NCBI GenBank assembly: GCA_012064415.1
Contig: SSNU01000128.1
Location: 175,091-205,435, forward strand
Source of the DNA: Gyrodactylus bullatarudis
Lineage: Eukaryota; Platyhelminthes; Monogenea; Gyrodactylidea; Gyrodactylidae
Length of the DNA: 30,345 nucleotides
Direction: 5' to 3'
Part shown: one piece after another, positions 27,513 to 30,345 of the stretch
Layout of the letters: every line of letters starts with the position of its first letter
Position numbering within the stretch: position 1 is the first letter of the stretch
Position numbers and translations under genes: made by a program
Notes under the pieces: generated by a model
Told to the model about the DNA's origin: nothing
Databases searched by the model: none
Seen by the model: the letters and a program-made list of their open reading frames with translations, nothing else

Positions 27513-27574
27513 TATAAATATCAAGCCGGTGTAATAGTCTGATGAGATCCGGTGAAATATTAGCTTAATCACTA
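27513..27574 (+). ncRNA. TATA box plus type I hammerhead-like motif, copy C
   Basis: TATAAATA (27513-27520) precedes CTGATGA (27539-27545), the canonical hammerhead core, and GAA (27554-27556). A 13-base stem III segment (27557-27569) can form four pairs with a short bulge. C at 27570 follows. Stem I pairs TAGT (27535-27538) with ACTA (27571-27574), predicting cleavage at 27570/27571. GCCGGT (27525-27530) can pair with TCCGGT (27548-27553) through CCGG plus a G-U pair, parallel to the alternative helix of copy A. Of the three copies this has the most standard core but the weakest stem III. Confidence 0.55.
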
Positions 27575-27630
27575 AATATTCACTCGACTTTTAATTCCTC
27601 AGGAAGATATCTTCATCATCAGAAAATATT

Positions 27631-27888
27631 TTAGAAGAAGCTCGGCATTATTTTCCACGAAATGTTTGGTAAAACTTTATTCCACAGCATATTAATTCTC
27701 TTATCACAAAGAATAATTGATCTGGCCAATCTCCTGTGTCTAAGTAGCTCCAGTTTAAGGTTTGAATTTGGATGTTTGAATCTGAAAACTTTGATGAACT
27801 GTTTTTGAATAATCTCTAAGCTAGTTGTAGAATTAATTGCCGAGGGGTTCCATATGGATGAACAGTATTCAACAATCTGGCTGACAAA
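27631..27888 (-). pseudogene. LINE reverse transcriptase C-terminal fragment, second copy
   Basis: The minus-strand frame from 27888 to the stop at 27633-27631 contains SQIVEYCSSIWNPSAINS, LEIIQKQFIKVFRF and LELLRHRRLARSIIL. These are the same blocks as in the fragment at 19278-19719, with clear divergence. The catalytic RT motifs upstream are missing. Its 3' end is directed toward copy C of the ribozyme module at 27574, with under 60 bases between, so the two insertions abut tail to tail. It is 5'-truncated and not functional. Confidence 0.75.
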
Positions 27889-30181
27889 TTGTCAGTGACA
27901 ATCATAAACTGACGAGAATTTTGGTTTATTTCAATTTCAACAATTTAAATTCTTGCACTCTTTAATTGCCAAAAGAAAAATAAGTTATTGAAAATGCCCT
28001 TCGTTCTCATCCTATAGAAAAGAAAATGTTGAAATTATGCAGTTAAAATTTTTGTTAAGACAAATTTTGAAAAATCTTCTTTTAAGATAAAATTCATACA
28101 TTCGTGATGTTGCAGAATTATCGTGATTTTAATTGAAATTTTAAGTTTACCTACAAAAGTTAGAACTATGATTTCCCTTCTGCGATGAGAAATCAGAGGA
28201 AATTGCTCAAATCTTGAGTCTACAACTTAGATTTTTATCTAGGACTTCGAAAAATACTTATTTCAGAAGAGTTTAGTAAAAGTATTCTGAACTAAGGATA
28301 CTTTTTATGATGTGATTTATTAATCGAATAAGTGATTTTCTGGAAATTTATAAACATTAGAGCACCAAATTTGATCCTTTTTGCATTGAAAAATCGATCA
28401 ATTTTTAAGTCAATAACAAAAAGGCTTAGTATAGATTTTTTTGAAAATTATATTAACCGCCTTCTGATTGGTTAACTTTTGCATGAAAAGGTCTTTTGAA
28501 GCGAAAATTAAAATACTTGAAGAAGAACTTTATCATATCGATGTTCTCTCTTAGTCATTCTGGAAAATTTCGTACAGGTCTATACTATCAATATTATACT
28601 TGTCATCAATCATATTTGCTAATCTCTTTCGAAAATTTTTATTTCCTAATTACTCGGAAATCAATGAAGAATTTCAGCTCATAGTTCAAAAAGTGGATGA
28701 TCTTTTTTATGAATAAACTGCTGAAATTTGAATTTTTCTAAATTTCTATGGCCGTCCAATGCTAATTGCGAATAGTAATTGAAACTTTTAATCTGATAAA
28801 AAATCTCAAATGTTAAAATGTGAACTCAAGAGTATTTTCTATATGCAAAAATTTAATTTCTGTCAGATTGAATTTTATCCGAAAATAAATACTTAAGATT
28901 CAAAAAATTTTCCGGATAAAATATTGCGGTACCAACAAACTTTAGATAATCTCTTCAGATATATTCTTCAACTAGCTGATCCGAACCCGCTACGCAGGGT
29001 TATCTAAAATTAGATGAAATAATTAAAAGGAATTAAGAGTTTGACCTCTGTATAACAAAATAGTTTAGTCTATCTATGAAGAGGAAAATCGGTTATAAAA
29101 TGCATACTATAATTGGGCCAATGAGAAGCAAGCTTATGTGTTAACAAAAAAGGAGTCATCTGATTAGTCAGATACTTTTCGGTTCTGATCGAGATTACGG
29201 CTTGACTAAAGCCAAATCTAAAGAATTTTTTGGCTACGAACATGGTCCGTGGGGTTATCTACCAATGGTTAAAATTTCATTATTTAGTTTAGGCGTCTAT
29301 AGGCTCACAAAATCGACTTTTATTTTTTAGGCTTAAAATAATATCCATTCACGTCTACTTGTGAGTAACTATATAGAATGAGTATTTTTGGTTAAATTTT
29401 GATATTTTAATTTTGAACTGTAATATTTTATAAATCATTTTATTTTATTTTACCAACTAAATTTCATTATATTTGACTTTGATAAAATTTTTTTTCATAT
29501 TTTGCCCCCAACTTTTCAATCAAGTTAAAATAGGCCCTTTTTATATTTATAATATTTTTTTCAGGTGGGAAATTGTGCAGTGTAATTATACTGGATTCAT
29601 TTCTATTCTCTTCTAAAATTCTTATCAAATTTGACAAAAATGATGAATAATTTCATTTCAGTACAATTATGTATAATTCTGCAGATAATTATAAGCATTC
29701 AAAATGATCTCTTTTATCATTGAATGATCTCGTTTGATGACAGAATTCATATTCATGGGTAAAGAATTACTTTTCTTCTTTTTAACCTTGCAGATTTACG
29801 TTCAAGATTTATAGATAAAATTTATATTTCAAAAGATTCGAACACAAAATATAGTAGTTGAAAGGAATTTACAATTTTTACAAAAGACTCAATTAGTTAG
29901 GAACAAAATTATTTTATATTGAATGATTTTGAAGAACTTTATTAAAGAGAAATACGTATCAATCTTATCCTAATTTTAAGTATACTACGATTTTCAAATT
30001 AAATGTTGTGTCAAGTGTATAGGTAGGACCGAAAGAACACCTCAACAGAAAAAATTCATCTATTCAAAAATATGTTGTTGCCAGGCTACTTAAGAAAATT
30101 TTCATAATTTCCAAATAACAAGCGATTGCATCTTAACATCTGAGAAAAGTTTTTATAAATGAATGAAGGTCCCAATTTTAA
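27889..30181. other. AT-rich region, no certain gene
   Basis: No element protein was recognised. Small hairpins occur at about 28986-29005 (AACCC/GGGTT around GCTACGC) and 29158-29172 (ATCTGA/TCAGAT). A possible GPCR-like exon start at 29565 is described among the findings but is not called as a gene. Confidence 0.4.
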
Positions 30182-30345
30182 GCCTTCAAAAGAACCATAT
30201 ACATTCATATACCCCAATGTTCAACTATTGGCCCTCTTCTCTTTAATATTTGCTTCGCTGATATTCAGCTCCCGGAGAACATAGAGGGTGTTCTCCTTAA
30301 ATTTGCTGACGATCTAAAGTTCGTCTTCAAGGTGAAAAATTCCCT
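30182..30345 (+). pseudogene. LINE reverse transcriptase catalytic region, runs off window edge
   Basis: The frame begins after a TAA at 30179-30181 and reads IPQCSTIGPLLFNICFADIQ, then VLLKFADDLKFVFKV. These are the RT domains around PQGS-x-LGPLLFN and the catalytic FADD box (two Asp). The usual PQGS reads PQCS. Upstream coding sequence is not visible in this frame, so the copy is 5'-truncated or frameshifted; the right side may continue beyond the window. It is on the opposite strand to the other two LINE fragments. Confidence 0.8.

Noticed and set aside
1..30345. CRISPR array, operon or bacterial gene cluster
   Set aside because: No regularly spaced direct repeats or ribosome-binding-site-led gene clusters; introns, LINEs and PLEs show that this is eukaryotic DNA.

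Overview
This is a strongly AT-rich, intron-containing animal sequence. The gene content (a rhodopsin-family receptor exon and remnants of hAT, mariner, Merlin, Penelope-like and LINE elements) points to an invertebrate, plausibly an arthropod; the species cannot be fixed from the window. Only one host-gene piece is convincing: the first coding exon of a class A GPCR at 5602-5884, followed by a splice donor. Almost everything else that can be identified is a decayed mobile element. Long stretches hold only AT-rich non-coding sequence.

Layout. 1-286: TATA box, hammerhead-like RNA motif and a short ORF start, resembling the 5' end of a retroelement. 285-925: a foldback (MITE-like) element. 1411-2050: an element with 16-bp terminal inverted repeats around an unrecognised minus-strand reading frame. 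2228-2760: another foldback. 3452-3718: an unrecognised minus-strand ORF. 4185-4335: a dispersed repeat. 5602-5884: the GPCR exon. 7030-7100: a Penelope-type tail motif. 8751-10578: a complete but pseudogenised hAT element with terminal repeats and a near-perfect 8-bp target duplication. 11720-12043: a basic ORF running into a second TATA plus hammerhead module. 12950-18481: several foldback elements, three of them one family. 19205-19800: a second copy of the 4185 repeat, split by a LINE 3' fragment. 19978-20178: a short palindromic MITE. 20935-21141: a mariner 3' end. 22250-22920: a Penelope-like (PLE) GIY-YIG fragment with a TATA box and a hammerhead-like tail. 22945-23753: a Merlin pseudogene. 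24737-25059: a second PLE GIY-YIG fragment. 25765-25970 and 26594-26652: relatives of the 11.8-kb basic ORF. 26677-27426: a MITE with a perfect 10-bp target duplication. 27513-27574: a third TATA plus hammerhead module. 27631-27888 and 30182-30345: LINE reverse transcriptase fragments.

The most interesting signal is a set of small RNA motifs, none of them an ORF. Three copies (near 147-189, 12002-12043 and 27535-27574) each have the hammerhead core CTGANGA, then GAA, then a hairpin ending in TC, flanked by 4-5 bp arms that differ in sequence but stay complementary. An ordinary stem II is absent in all three. Instead the strand before GAA can pair with sequence upstream of the core, and that pairing is also partly preserved by compensatory changes. 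Two of the three copies lie just downstream of related basic C-terminal coding remnants, and one is just upstream of an ORF start. This suggests one retroelement family with a ribozyme-bearing terminal repeat. Two further hammerhead-like motifs belong to the PLE-type tails. Self-cleavage is inferred from primary sequence and hand pairing only; no folding program or database was run.
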